Source: Myxococcus stipitatus DSM 14675 (lineage in GTDB: Bacteria > Myxococcota > Myxococcia > Myxococcales > Myxococcaceae). From it: a stretch of DNA of 64,000 nt. Below the pieces are notes generated by a model that worked only from the letters and a program-made list of their open reading frames with translations, was not told where the DNA came from and made no database searches. Positions 27,601-38,578 of the stretch are shown in pieces. The first letter of the stretch is position 1; each line of letters begins with the position of its first letter. The stretch is from contig NC_020126.1 in assembly GCF_000331735.1 (NCBI RefSeq), forward strand, positions 10,047,501 through 10,111,500. Direction: 5' to 3'. Made by a program: the position numbers and the translations under genes.

Positions 27601-27864
27601 ATGACGTCCTTCGCGTTCCTCATGGGCGTGATTCCGCTGGTGATTGCCTCGGGCGCGGGCGCGGCGGCCCGCAAGTCCCTGGGCACCACCGTGTTCGGCG
27701 GGATGTTGTTGTCCACGTTCGTCAATCTCATCTTCATCCCCGTGCTGTACGCGGTGGTGGAGGCGGCGCGCTCCCGAGTCCTCAAGCGCCATGAGCACGC
27801 CCGGCCCGGTGGCGGAGGAGCACCTCCTCCCGGTGGCGAGCCTCCTCGGCCGCAGCCCGCCTGA
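24688..27864 (+). CDS. RND multidrug efflux pump (HAE1/AcrB type)
   Basis: A 1058-residue proton-driven inner-membrane transporter of normal AcrB length. It has the N-terminal helix, two periplasmic loops and twelve membrane segments. The proton-relay Asp pair is seen in GLVVDDAIVVIENVER, the second half carries GLSSKNAILIVEFAEQL, and the HAE1 pattern PIEQYPDLSLPEVQV is near the start. With the two preceding genes it makes a complete tripartite pump. Substrates cannot be predicted. No regulator gene adjoins it. The C-terminal tail is Pro/Gly-rich. Confidence 0.95.
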   Translation: MFTDFFIRRLIFASVLSIIITLAGAISIPALPIEQYPDLSLPEVQVTATYIGASAETVESAVTTVLERQLNGVQGMRYISSSSSNTGVSTITVTFDQGRDLDIAAVDVQNRVATASAQLPAAVNALGITITKAQTQLLMAFGLFSQGGHYDTEFLSNYADVYIRDALLRVKGVGNVTIFGERRFAMRLWLDPSELARRKLTASDVVGALQAQNVQVGAGQVGQEPAPKGQNYLFTLRVQSQLVTAEQFGAIVVQRGQDGSLVRIRDVGKVELGAENYAQLLRFNGTEAVGLGIFQLPGSNALEVRNGVIKELDRLQKSFPPGVKYQDAFDTTVAVRSSIEEVLRTLVEAVILVVLVIFVFLHGWRSVLVVATTLPVSLIGTFLFVSAFGFSLNTLTLFGLTLATGLVVDDAIVVIENVERTMEEGFAPREATQRGMRQVAGAVVAIALVLSAVFVPVSFFPGTTGAIYRQFALTLAFSISLSALVALTLSPALCARLLRPHEGQKWKVFRQFDRGMDRFRDAYGRLLRRLIGPLKWPVVMVFGLCLLATVWVYRATPSGFIPDEDQGYIIVAVQGPEGTSLDYTRRVLLQTEEVLRKQEEVTDIFTVGGFSLLGTGANYGVLFANLRPWSERKGTEHSVAGIIERLRGPLLAIGGARVLPFQPPAIRGVGSVGGFEFVLEDQQGTRTLAQIAQTTEALVGKANQNPQLRGVFSSFTANTPLLDVEVDREKALSLGVPMESLFATLQVYLGSQYVNDFTFANRVYRVFVQAAMPFRSQPKDVGALYVRTSGGDMVPMESLVRVVPVTSAQNISHYNLYRSAEVNGQAAPGVSSGQALEAMAAAAREVLPEGYTYEWTGLSLEQQEAGGKVLLIFALGIIFVFLVLSAQYESFALPFVILLGVPVAMLGALGFQNLRGLQNDVFCQVGLVMLVGLSSKNAILIVEFAEQLRHEGYSVMESAVEAARTRLRPILMTSFAFLMGVIPLVIASGAGAAARKSLGTTVFGGMLLSTFVNLIFIPVLYAVVEAARSRVLKRHEHARPGGGGAPPPGGEPPRPQPA

Positions 27865-27877
27865 GTTTATGGGCGGG
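27856..27877 (+). terminator. Weak hairpin at the end of the RND operon
   Basis: CCCGCC at 27856-27861 can pair with GGCGGG at 27872-27877 across a 10-base loop that includes the RND stop codon. Short stem and no U-tract, so tentative. Confidence 0.3.
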
Positions 27878-27931
27878 GGCTGATACGACCCCATATCCGA
27901 CGCCGGAGGGTCCGCTATCCTCCCGCGCTTC

Positions 27932-29863
27932 ATGGCCCGTTCCATGCCCCTCGACGTCCAGCGTCGTCGGCTGTACGCGCTCAAACGCGCTCCCGCATTG
28001 CGGCACACCAGCAACACCGTCCTCCTCCAGCTCCTGGACGTGGCCTGGGATGTCACCTGGGCTCGGGACACGGTGTTGTGTGAGGAAGGCCAGGAGGCGC
28101 ACGGCTTCTTCCTGCTGCTGGAGGGAGAGCTGGAGGCGCTTCGCGATGGTGAATCGCTGCTCACCTTGAGGCCCGGAACCCCGCTGGGCTTCGAGGCCCT
28201 GATGGGCGGGCGCTACTCCGTCACCGCGCGCGCGACGACCGCGTGCAAGGGCCTGTTCTTCCCGCGCGACGACGTGTGGACGCTGGTGCAGGCCAGCGCG
28301 GGGCTGCGGCAGGACCTCAAGCGGCTGCTCGTCCACGCGGCGCCCCCCCGGCGCGAGGACCCGCTGCCTCAAGTGGAGGTGGTGTCCTTCTCCAGCCAGG
28401 TGCAGGCCATGCCCTTGTCACGGCTCATCGAGCTGGTGGCCAAGGTCATCACCCATGAGTTCAAGGACCGGGTGCTGCTCGTCCGCCCCGCGGAGCCCGG
28501 CTCGTCCGAGCTGCCCCTGAGGGGCGCGGACGGCGTGATGCGCGCCACGGTGCCTTCCCTGGGCCCCGGCGCGCCGGGCCTCATCACCCTCTCCCGCCTG
28601 CGCGAGCTCACCCAGAAGCACGACCCGCACTACGTCTTCCTCGACGGGTGCCAGGCGGTGGAGGGGGAGCCGCTCGTCGACAAGCACGTCGTCCTCGTCG
28701 AGCACCCGGAGGATGCGCCCTCGCCCGGCTCCAGCGAGGGGCGCGTGCTGCCCACGGTGGTCATCGACCCGCGACGTCCGCCTCGGGACAGCCTGCTGGA
28801 GGGCCGGCCACACGACGGGCCGAGCGTGAGCTCTCGCGTGCTGCCGCCGTGCAGGCTGCGGCTGAACCCCACGCGGCTGGACGTGCTGGAGGTGGACGCG
28901 CGGCCGCTGATGGAGGTGGGGCTGTGCCCCGCGGAGCGCGACGCGATGTCGCGCTGGGCGCGGGCCATCACCCACCGGCGCGTGGGGCTGGCGCTCAGCG
29001 GCGGGGGGGTCTGGGGTTTCTACCACGTGCACATCCTGCGCTGGTTGATGGAGCACCGCGTGCCGGTGGACTTCATCAGCAGCTCCAGCATGGGCTCGCT
29101 CGTGGGGGCGTACTTCTGCGGCACCGCGCTGGATGGGCGCAGCGGCCTGGAGGGACTGCACCGCCTGGAGGAGCGGGCCATGAGCCACCAGCTCTCGCTG
29201 GCGGCGATGGCGGCCGTGGTCACAACCTACTCCTTCGAGCACCTCATCGCGCGCGACCTGGGAGAGGTGCGGCTGGAGGAGCTGCCCATCCGCTTCCTGC
29301 CCGTGGCGACGGACCTGACGAACGGGGAGTGTGTGGCGCTGGAGCGAGGCCCCGTCGCCCGAGGCGTGCGCGCCAGCGGCTCCGCGCCAGGGCTGTGGGC
29401 CCCCACCCTGGTGCCCCCCGCACGGTATGTGGATGGCGCCTTCACCAGCATGGTGCCCGCGAGCGTGTTGGTGAGCGCGGGCGCGGACCTGGTCTTCTCC
29501 AGCAACATCTTTCCCTTCGGGCTGCGAGAGACGGCCTGGATGCCAGGCTCTCGCGTGGGGCGCTTCCTGGCGGGGCTCAATCCGGTCTCCAGGGCCCTGG
29601 ACCTGGTCGCCAGCGGTGTGCTGCTCTTGCACCGCAGCGGTGACGCGGAGAGCTTGATGGCGGACGTGAGCTACGACATCCAGTCAGCGGATACGCCGCT
29701 GAGAACGGCCATGGAGTTCGCCAAGGCGCGCGATATCCTGGAGCGCGCGGCCTCGGATGAAGCGCTGGCGTGGAAGCTGGCGGAGCTGCACGGGCACTGG
29801 GAGCAGATGCGCGTGCACTGCGGCCCCCATGGGCGGCGATGCGGAGGACAGCAGGCCGCATGA
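27932..29863 (+). CDS. Cyclic-nucleotide-binding-like patatin phospholipase (NTE/RssA family)
   Basis: A 643-residue protein with a cNMP-binding-like N-terminal barrel (GFFLLLEGELEALRDGE, LGFEALMGG), a middle region and a patatin domain. The patatin oxyanion stretch is GLALSGGGVWGF, the catalytic Asp is in YVDGAF, and the nucleophile elbow reads ISSSSMGSLVG, where the first Gly of GxSxG is Ser. Members hydrolyse (lyso)phospholipids; the N-terminal domain probably regulates this. The stop overlaps the next gene by four bases (ATGA), so this heads a four-gene lipid operon. Confidence 0.85.
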   Translation: MARSMPLDVQRRRLYALKRAPALRHTSNTVLLQLLDVAWDVTWARDTVLCEEGQEAHGFFLLLEGELEALRDGESLLTLRPGTPLGFEALMGGRYSVTARATTACKGLFFPRDDVWTLVQASAGLRQDLKRLLVHAAPPRREDPLPQVEVVSFSSQVQAMPLSRLIELVAKVITHEFKDRVLLVRPAEPGSSELPLRGADGVMRATVPSLGPGAPGLITLSRLRELTQKHDPHYVFLDGCQAVEGEPLVDKHVVLVEHPEDAPSPGSSEGRVLPTVVIDPRRPPRDSLLEGRPHDGPSVSSRVLPPCRLRLNPTRLDVLEVDARPLMEVGLCPAERDAMSRWARAITHRRVGLALSGGGVWGFYHVHILRWLMEHRVPVDFISSSSMGSLVGAYFCGTALDGRSGLEGLHRLEERAMSHQLSLAAMAAVVTTYSFEHLIARDLGEVRLEELPIRFLPVATDLTNGECVALERGPVARGVRASGSAPGLWAPTLVPPARYVDGAFTSMVPASVLVSAGADLVFSSNIFPFGLRETAWMPGSRVGRFLAGLNPVSRALDLVASGVLLLHRSGDAESLMADVSYDIQSADTPLRTAMEFAKARDILERAASDEALAWKLAELHGHWEQMRVHCGPHGRRCGGQQAA

Positions 29864-30828
29864 TTCCCGTGCGAATCCTGGGGACGGCGAGCCTGCAACC
29901 GGGTCCACCCGTGACGACCGAGGCGCTGTGCGCTCGCGTGGGCCGCGACGCCCAGGAGGTGCTGCGCAAGACGGGCATCCTCACGCGCCACTTCGCGCCG
30001 CCAGGGATGACGACGGCGGCCGTGGCCGCGCAGGCCTTGCGGGGCGCTCTGGAGGCGGCGGGGCTGGAGGCGCGGGCGCTCCGGCGCATCCTCTGCGTCA
30101 CCTCCATGGGCGGCGACGTCACCACGCCCGCCACGGCGAACCGGGTGGCCGCGGCGCTGGGGCTCGCGGGGAGCTGCGACGCCATGGACCTGAGCAACGC
30201 GTGCATGGGCTTCTTGAGCGCGTTCGACGTGGGCGCGCGCTCGGTGGCCACGGGCCTGGGCCCGGTGGGCATCGTGTCGGTGGAGCTGCTGTCGCGCACG
30301 ACGACGCCGGAGGACCCCAGGCCCTACCTCGTGCTCGGAGACGCGGCGGCGGCGGCCATCCTCGGAGCGGCGCGCCCGGGCGAAGGGGTGCTCGGGGTGG
30401 CGCTGGGCAACGACGGCACGCTGCCTCCGGACGTGGTGCTGGAGAATCCGCACGCGACGGGGAAGCCCGAGCGGATGCGCTTCCTGACGCCCAACAAGGC
30501 CATGACACGCGTGGCGCTGGAGGCGCTGATGCGCGCGGCGCGCTCGGTGCTGGACGAGGCGCGGGTGGCCCTGGGCGACGTGGAGTGGGTGCTCACGCAT
30601 CAACCCAACGGGCGGATGCTGGACGCGGTGATGGATGCCCTGGGCCTGCACGCGGAGCGGGGCGTGCGCGTGGTGGACACGGTGGGCAGCGTGGGCTCCG
30701 CGTCGCTGCCCACGGCGCTGGACCGGCTGCTGCGCACGCGGCCCGTCAAGGCCGGGGACCGCATCCTCATGGTGGGAGTGGGCGCGGGCGTCGCGCACGG
30801 CGCGGTGCTGTACCGGGTGGGAGGATGA
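29860..30828 (+). CDS. 3-oxoacyl-ACP synthase III-like (thiolase fold) with altered triad
   Basis: A 322-residue KAS III/OleA-like enzyme. The nucleophile is Cys115 in DLSNACMGF and the His is in VLTHQPNGRML (His247). The third residue, normally Asn in a GN(T)SAAS motif, appears as Ser277 (TVGSVGSASLP). Cys and His allow acyl loading; loss of Asn would be expected to change decarboxylative condensation, so it may do non-decarboxylative Claisen condensation or acyl transfer. The start ATG overlaps the patatin stop and its stop overlaps the acyltransferase start. Confidence 0.85.
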   Translation: MIPVRILGTASLQPGPPVTTEALCARVGRDAQEVLRKTGILTRHFAPPGMTTAAVAAQALRGALEAAGLEARALRRILCVTSMGGDVTTPATANRVAAALGLAGSCDAMDLSNACMGFLSAFDVGARSVATGLGPVGIVSVELLSRTTTPEDPRPYLVLGDAAAAAILGAARPGEGVLGVALGNDGTLPPDVVLENPHATGKPERMRFLTPNKAMTRVALEALMRAARSVLDEARVALGDVEWVLTHQPNGRMLDAVMDALGLHAERGVRVVDTVGSVGSASLPTALDRLLRTRPVKAGDRILMVGVGAGVAHGAVLYRVGG

Positions 30829-31583
30829 TGCGCGCGAGCGGCCTGCCCCTGGCCGCATGGCTGAGCGTCTTCGGGCTGCTGCGCCGCTACCACCGCTACC
30901 AGGTGGTGAACCTGGAGCCGCTCCTGCGCCCGGGGGCCAAGCTCATCGTCGGCTATCACGGACGTCCCCTCGCGGTGGACCTGTGCATGCTGACCGTCAC
31001 CCTGCATGAGCAACTGGGTTACCTTCCCCACGGCGTGGCGCATGGCGCGTTCGACCGCCTCCCCGGGATGCGCGCGGTGGCGGACGGGCTGGGCTTCGTG
31101 ACGGGCGATGACCCCAGGCTGGAGGAGGCGGTGGCGCGGGGCGAGCACGTGCTGGTGCAGCCGGGAGGCACCCGCGAGGGCTGCCGGAGCTTCCGGCATC
31201 GGTATGAGGTGAGCTGGGGCGAGCGGCTGGGCTACCTGCGGCTGGCGATTCGCTACCGGCTGCCCATCGTCCCCGTGGCGGGCAGCGGCATGGACGACGC
31301 ATACCTGGGGCTCAATGACGGGTATGCGCTGGGACGGCGCGTGGGGATGCCCGCGCGGCTGCCGCTCTGGCTGGGCGTGGGCGCCACGGGCGTGTGGCCT
31401 TTCTCGTTGCCGTTTCCGGTGAGGATGACGCAGTGGGTGGGGGAGCCGCTCACGCGGCACCTGGCGCCGGGCTTCGACGCGGGTGACCGGGGAGCGATGT
31501 TGGAAGCACACCGGGAAGTGGCGGGCGCCGTGCAGGCCCTGCTGGACCGGGCACGCGGACCGCGGCCCGAGTCGATGGCATGA
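30825..31583 (+). CDS. DGAT2/TMEM68-like lysophospholipid acyltransferase
   Basis: A 252-residue membrane-associated acyltransferase. IVGYHGRPLAVDL stands where the acyltransferase His/Asp motif lies, VLVQPGGTREGCRSF is the PGG(T/A)RE block of the DGAT2-type group, and YRLPIVPVAGSGMDDAY follows. An N-terminal hydrophobic segment (LPLAAWLSVFGLL) may anchor it. Starts at the ATGATG overlapping the ketosynthase stop. It probably esterifies a lipid made or released by the two preceding enzymes. Acceptor unknown. Confidence 0.8.
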   Translation: MMRASGLPLAAWLSVFGLLRRYHRYQVVNLEPLLRPGAKLIVGYHGRPLAVDLCMLTVTLHEQLGYLPHGVAHGAFDRLPGMRAVADGLGFVTGDDPRLEEAVARGEHVLVQPGGTREGCRSFRHRYEVSWGERLGYLRLAIRYRLPIVPVAGSGMDDAYLGLNDGYALGRRVGMPARLPLWLGVGATGVWPFSLPFPVRMTQWVGEPLTRHLAPGFDAGDRGAMLEAHREVAGAVQALLDRARGPRPESMA

Positions 31584-31604
31584 ATGCAACGGACAGGAAG
31601 GCAG

Positions 31605-32441
31605 ATGAGCGACTCGGGGGAGCAACGAGGCACGGGAGAGCGACAGTGGGCGCTCATCCTCGGGGCCTCATCGGGCACGGGCGCGGCGATTGCCCACGCG
31701 GTGGCGAACAAGCCCGGGCTGAATGTGTTTGGCGTGCACCGGGGACGCTATCTGGACAGCGCCGCGCAGGTGGAGCGGCAGGCGAAGGACGCGGGCCGGC
31801 GCGTGCTCATGTGGCAGGCGGATGCCTCCACGCCCGAGGCCGCCGAGGCCGGTGTCCGCGCGCTGAGAGAGGTGGCGGGGCCCGGCGCGGTGAAGCTGTT
31901 CGTGCACTCCATCGCGGGAGCGTCCGTGGGGCGCTTCCTGTCGGAGGGTGAGGACCGGCTCCACGCGAAGCGGGTGCGCCGGACGTTCGACACGATGGCG
32001 CACTCGTTCGTGTACTGGACGCAGGCGCTGGTGGCCTCCGACATGCTGGCGCCCGAGGCGCGGCTGCTGGGATTGCAGAACACGCTGAAGGAGACGCACC
32101 TGACGAACACGGGCCTCATCAGCGCGTCGAAGGCCGCGCTGGAGATGTACGTGCGCTACCTGGCCATGGAATTGGGCGGGCTGGGGCACCGGGTGAACCT
32201 GCTCAAGTTCGGCACGGTGATGACGCCCGCGCTCAAGCACGTCTACACGCCCGAGGCCCTGGAGCGGCTGGAGGAGGCGCACGCGCGCATGAACCCCGCC
32301 GGGCGCATGTGCACGGTGGAGGAGGTCGCGCGCTTCGTGGGTGTGCTGTGTGGCGAGGAGGCTGGCTGGTTCAACGGCGCGACCATCGACTACACGGGCG
32401 GCATGACGCTGCGCCTGCTGGACCTGGTGCTCAACCCGTGA
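31605..32441 (+). CDS. FabL-like SDR (enoyl-ACP reductase relative) lacking the catalytic Tyr
   Basis: A 278-residue short-chain dehydrogenase with the NADPH motif ILGASSGTGAAIA. The second half (VRYLAMELGGLGHRVNLLKF, NPAGRMCTVEEVARFVGVL) is like Bacillus FabL. The catalytic Lys is in ISASKAALEM, but the Tyr expected seven residues before it is Thr (TNTGLISASK), and no Tyr fits the usual YxxxK either. It may use another residue, or be non-catalytic. AAGGCAG precedes the ATG. Last gene of the lipid operon, 21 bases after the acyltransferase. Its last 15 codons lie in the first copy of a tandem repeat. Confidence 0.8.
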   Translation: MSDSGEQRGTGERQWALILGASSGTGAAIAHAVANKPGLNVFGVHRGRYLDSAAQVERQAKDAGRRVLMWQADASTPEAAEAGVRALREVAGPGAVKLFVHSIAGASVGRFLSEGEDRLHAKRVRRTFDTMAHSFVYWTQALVASDMLAPEARLLGLQNTLKETHLTNTGLISASKAALEMYVRYLAMELGGLGHRVNLLKFGTVMTPALKHVYTPEALERLEEAHARMNPAGRMCTVEEVARFVGVLCGEEAGWFNGATIDYTGGMTLRLLDLVLNP

Positions 32442-32568
32442 CGGCCGTGGCCCGCGGCTCCTGCATCCGGAAGCGCAGGCCACGGGCGGCATGACACTGC
32501 GCCTGCTGGACCTGGTGCTCAACCCGTGACGGCCGTGGCCCGCAGCTCCCGCATCCGGAAGCGCAGGC
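32393..32568. repeat. 88-bp tandem duplication across two convergent gene ends
   Basis: 32393-32480 and 32481-32568 are near-identical (a few substitutions such as GCTGCG/ACTGCG and GGCTCCTG/AGCTCCCG). Copy 1 on the plus strand encodes the C terminus of the SDR (MTLRLLDLVLNP, stop at 32441). Copy 2 on the minus strand encodes the C terminus of the methyltransferase (RFRMRELRATAVTG, stop at 32519). Each gene therefore keeps its own copy of a formerly shared overlapping end. Confidence 0.9.
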
Positions 32569-33403
32569 AGTAGAAGAACGGGGACACCTGCTCCTCCAGC
32601 ACGTCGGTGGCGAGCGACGGGAGGAGCTCCCGGGGACAGTGCGCGTCGCGCGTGTAGAAGGTGATGGCGCGGAACGCGGCGCGCTGGAGGAGCGAGGGCT
32701 GGCGCGCCAGGTCGAGCTGCTCGTCGACCACGACGACGGGCGTGCCGGGCTTCGCGACGCGGGCCAGCTCTCGCAGGCCCTTGGCCGGGTCGCGATACGC
32801 GCCGATGCCGCCCACGCTGAGCACGCGGTCGAACATGCCCTCGGGGAACGGCAGCGAGTGCCCGTCCGCCATCATCAGGCGAACGTCGGGGTAGCTGCCC
32901 TTGCGGAGCCGGGCCTGGCAGCGGCCCAGCATTCCCTCGCTCAGGTCCACGCCCCAGACTTCGACCTCCTGGCCGGAGACGAGCTCGCGGCGGATGAGCG
33001 GGAGGTTCGCGCCCGCGCCCACGCCGACCTCGAGCACGCGCAGCGGCATCCCGTCGGGCGAGGAGCGCAGCGTGCCCAGCTCCATCCGGCGCAGGTAGGC
33101 CGCGCGCATCTTCGCCTCGGACACGAACTGGAGCAGCGGCGTGAGCACGGTGGTGAGCGGGTCATGCAGCGCGGGCAGTCCGTCGTAGATGGCCCGCATC
33201 AAGCGGTCCGTGCCGCGCACGGCGTCCTCGCGGAACAGCCGCGCGAGGCCACGCTTCACCGGCCACGCCTCCGCGCATCCGCCACAGCGCAGCCAGCCCC
33301 AGGCCACGCAGCCCTCGTCCTCCTGGCCGTGGAACACCAACGTCCCACGACAGGCCGGGCAGGCCAGCAGCGCGACATCCCCCACTCTCAATCCGCTAGG
33401 CAC
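32519..33403 (-). CDS. Class I SAM methyltransferase with N-terminal zinc ribbon
   Basis: A 294-residue UbiE/RlmA-like methyltransferase. The N-terminal Trm112-like ribbon has CPACRG and CGGCAE. The SAM-binding core shows LEVGVGAGANLPLI, GVDLSEGML and MADGHSLPFPEGMFDRVLS. The substrate is unknown; the ribbon suggests an RNA, protein or quinone methyltransferase. The start chosen is GTG at 33403 (MPSGLRVGD); no better ATG lies nearby. Convergent with the lipid operon; its 3' end is the second copy of the 88-bp repeat. Confidence 0.82.
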   Translation of the reverse strand: MPSGLRVGDVALLACPACRGTLVFHGQEDEGCVAWGWLRCGGCAEAWPVKRGLARLFREDAVRGTDRLMRAIYDGLPALHDPLTTVLTPLLQFVSEAKMRAAYLRRMELGTLRSSPDGMPLRVLEVGVGAGANLPLIRRELVSGQEVEVWGVDLSEGMLGRCQARLRKGSYPDVRLMMADGHSLPFPEGMFDRVLSVGGIGAYRDPAKGLRELARVAKPGTPVVVVDEQLDLARQPSLLQRAAFRAITFYTRDAHCPRELLPSLATDVLEEQVSPFFYCLRFRMRELRATAVTG

Positions 33404-33456
33404 CGGCGCGTTGTAGCACCGTCACTCAGACCAAGGGGCCCCCGACGCCCGCCTCG

Positions 33457-36999
<3,543 letters not shown>

Positions 37000-37044
37000 G
37001 TGCGGGGGGCCGCCCGCCGGGATGATAACGAAGATTCAAGTCAT

Positions 37045-37066
37045 CCGGGGGACGGGTTTCCCCCGG
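37045..37066 (-). terminator. Strong GC hairpin downstream of the ExoD-like gene
   Basis: CCGGGGGA pairs perfectly with TCCCCCGG around a 6-base loop, 70 bases beyond the ExoD-like stop and 46 bases before the kinase start on the same strand. It could end ExoD transcription or lie in the kinase leader. No U-run follows on the minus strand. Confidence 0.45.
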
Positions 37067-37135
37067 TGATACACGGGTTGTTACACACCCGGCACCCGGC
37101 GCCCACTGGATTGACAGGGACGCCGTCCGGAGTGT

Positions 37136-37795
37136 TCAGCGGCCGATGAGGCCCGCCAGCCCCTTGCCGCCCTGGATGGCGCCGAAGATGAGGACGCTGA
37201 AGTAGGCGATGGTCCCCACCGTCATCCCGTGCCCCATCAGGATGGCGTAGCCGTCGCGCTGGAGGATGCCGATGGCGAAGAACAGCACCGCCAGCGCCGG
37301 CAGGGTGTTGCTGAACGGCACCAGGCCGAACGGCGCCATCAACAGCACGCCCGCGACGAACAACATGAAGCCGTTGAAGCGGTTGGTGCTGGCCCCGTGC
37401 GTGAGCACCAGCAGCCGGGGCTTGCTCAGCCGATCCACCTTCGTGAAGACGCTGGCGCCCTTCTCCAGCGCGGGCAGGAGCGAGGTGCGCGACAGCTTCT
37501 TCTCCATCATCTTCCGCGGCAGCCAGGGCCCTCGGTTGAACATCACGCCCACGCCGATGAAGACGATGAGCGCGCCGAACACCGTGGAGACCCCCGGAAT
37601 CGACACGGGCAGGAGGAAGGGAAAGGTGAGGATGCAACAGAAGAGCAGCAGGCCCTGCTCGCCGCAGGCCTGCATCAGCTCGCGCACCGTGAGGGACTCG
37701 GGGAGCCGGGTGGCCAGGTCGCGCAGCGTGGCGGACAGCTGGGACTGGGGTTCGGGCAGAGGCGCGGAGGTCACGGTGGGCGACGGTGTGGACAT
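37136..37795 (-). CDS. ExoD-like exopolysaccharide synthesis protein
   Basis: A 219-residue membrane protein with about four to six hydrophobic segments (LLLFCCILTFPFLLPVSIPGVSTVFGALIVFIGVGVMF; NGFMLFVAGVLLMAPFGLVPFSN regions). The ELMQACGEQGLL opening and FPFLLPVSIPG motif fit the ExoD family. ExoD affects exopolysaccharide production and alkaline tolerance in rhizobia; its biochemical role is unclear. The start MSTPSPTV is chosen over an ATG seven codons upstream. Single gene. Confidence 0.82.
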   Translation of the reverse strand: MSTPSPTVTSAPLPEPQSQLSATLRDLATRLPESLTVRELMQACGEQGLLLFCCILTFPFLLPVSIPGVSTVFGALIVFIGVGVMFNRGPWLPRKMMEKKLSRTSLLPALEKGASVFTKVDRLSKPRLLVLTHGASTNRFNGFMLFVAGVLLMAPFGLVPFSNTLPALAVLFFAIGILQRDGYAILMGHGMTVGTIAYFSVLIFGAIQGGKGLAGLIGR

Positions 37796-37833
37796 GGGCG
37801 GGCCGTTGACTACCACGGCCGGGTACCAGGTGC

Positions 37834-38388
37834 TCAGGTCCAGGCGATGTCGTACACGGCTTCCTCGCCCGCTCGACGAACGACCTGCACGGAGGGGTGA
37901 CGCGCGCCGCTGGCCTCCAGCCCCGCGAGGAAGAGACCGACATAGAAGCCCGCCACCACCACGGGCCGGCAGGTGAGCACATACCGTCCAGGTCCCTGGG
38001 GCTCCAACGTGGCCTCCAGGTAGTTGGTGCCGGTGCGCAGGTTGCGCGTCATGCGCGCGAGCATCCGTTCAGGACCCAACAGTCGCACGGAGGTGAGCAG
38101 CGCCCCGCCGATGAGGGTGGAGCCGAAGCCCTCCACGAAGCGGCGGCCCACGACGGCGGCGCCCTCCTCCAGCGGGAGCTGCGGGGCCAGGGTGTCCGCG
38201 GCCACCTTGAGCGCGCCCAGCCACACCTCCAAGGGATAGGCCGGGGCGAGCTTCCCCTTCACGTCGACGCCGACCTGCTTGAGCCGGCCCACGCAGCGCT
38301 CATCGAGCTGGTCTCCCAGCGCACGGAGGAGTCCTTCGAAACTCTGGGGGAAGACGAGCGGCTCGCGGGTGTCCAAGGCGCGCGTCAT
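37834..38388 (-). CDS. DUF2378-like (myxobacterial paralogous family) protein
   Basis: A 184-residue soluble protein resembling the Myxococcus-restricted DUF2378 family: FPQSFEGLLRALGDQLDE at the start, YPLEVWLGALKVAADTLAPQLPLEEGAAVVGRRFVEGF in the middle, and ARMTRNLRTGTNYLEATLEPQGPGRYVL with a heme-NO-binding-like or V4R-like look. Function unknown; the family is expanded in myxobacteria. It sits 38 bases upstream of the ExoD-like gene on the same strand, so the two may be one operon. Confidence 0.65.
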   Translation of the reverse strand: MTRALDTREPLVFPQSFEGLLRALGDQLDERCVGRLKQVGVDVKGKLAPAYPLEVWLGALKVAADTLAPQLPLEEGAAVVGRRFVEGFGSTLIGGALLTSVRLLGPERMLARMTRNLRTGTNYLEATLEPQGPGRYVLTCRPVVVAGFYVGLFLAGLEASGARHPSVQVVRRAGEEAVYDIAWT

Positions 38389-38578
38389 GGTAGCCCCAGC
38401 GGCGCGGAGTTCACACCCACCTGGTTGCGAGATTCGGGGTGACTCGCGGCATCCTCCCGGGAACGCCTGTCTCGGGGTGGAAGCGACGCACGCGGAGTGA
38501 GAGTCGGACTGGGCAGGCAACCGCCGGTGTGCTGTAGAGGGGCCCTCATCGCCATCCGCCCCCGAGGGAGCCTCCGCC

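Noticed and set aside
23671..28164. Long minus-strand open frames opposite the RND operon
   Set aside because: They have His/Arg/Glu-rich shadow composition and lie fully antisense to genes with clear motifs.
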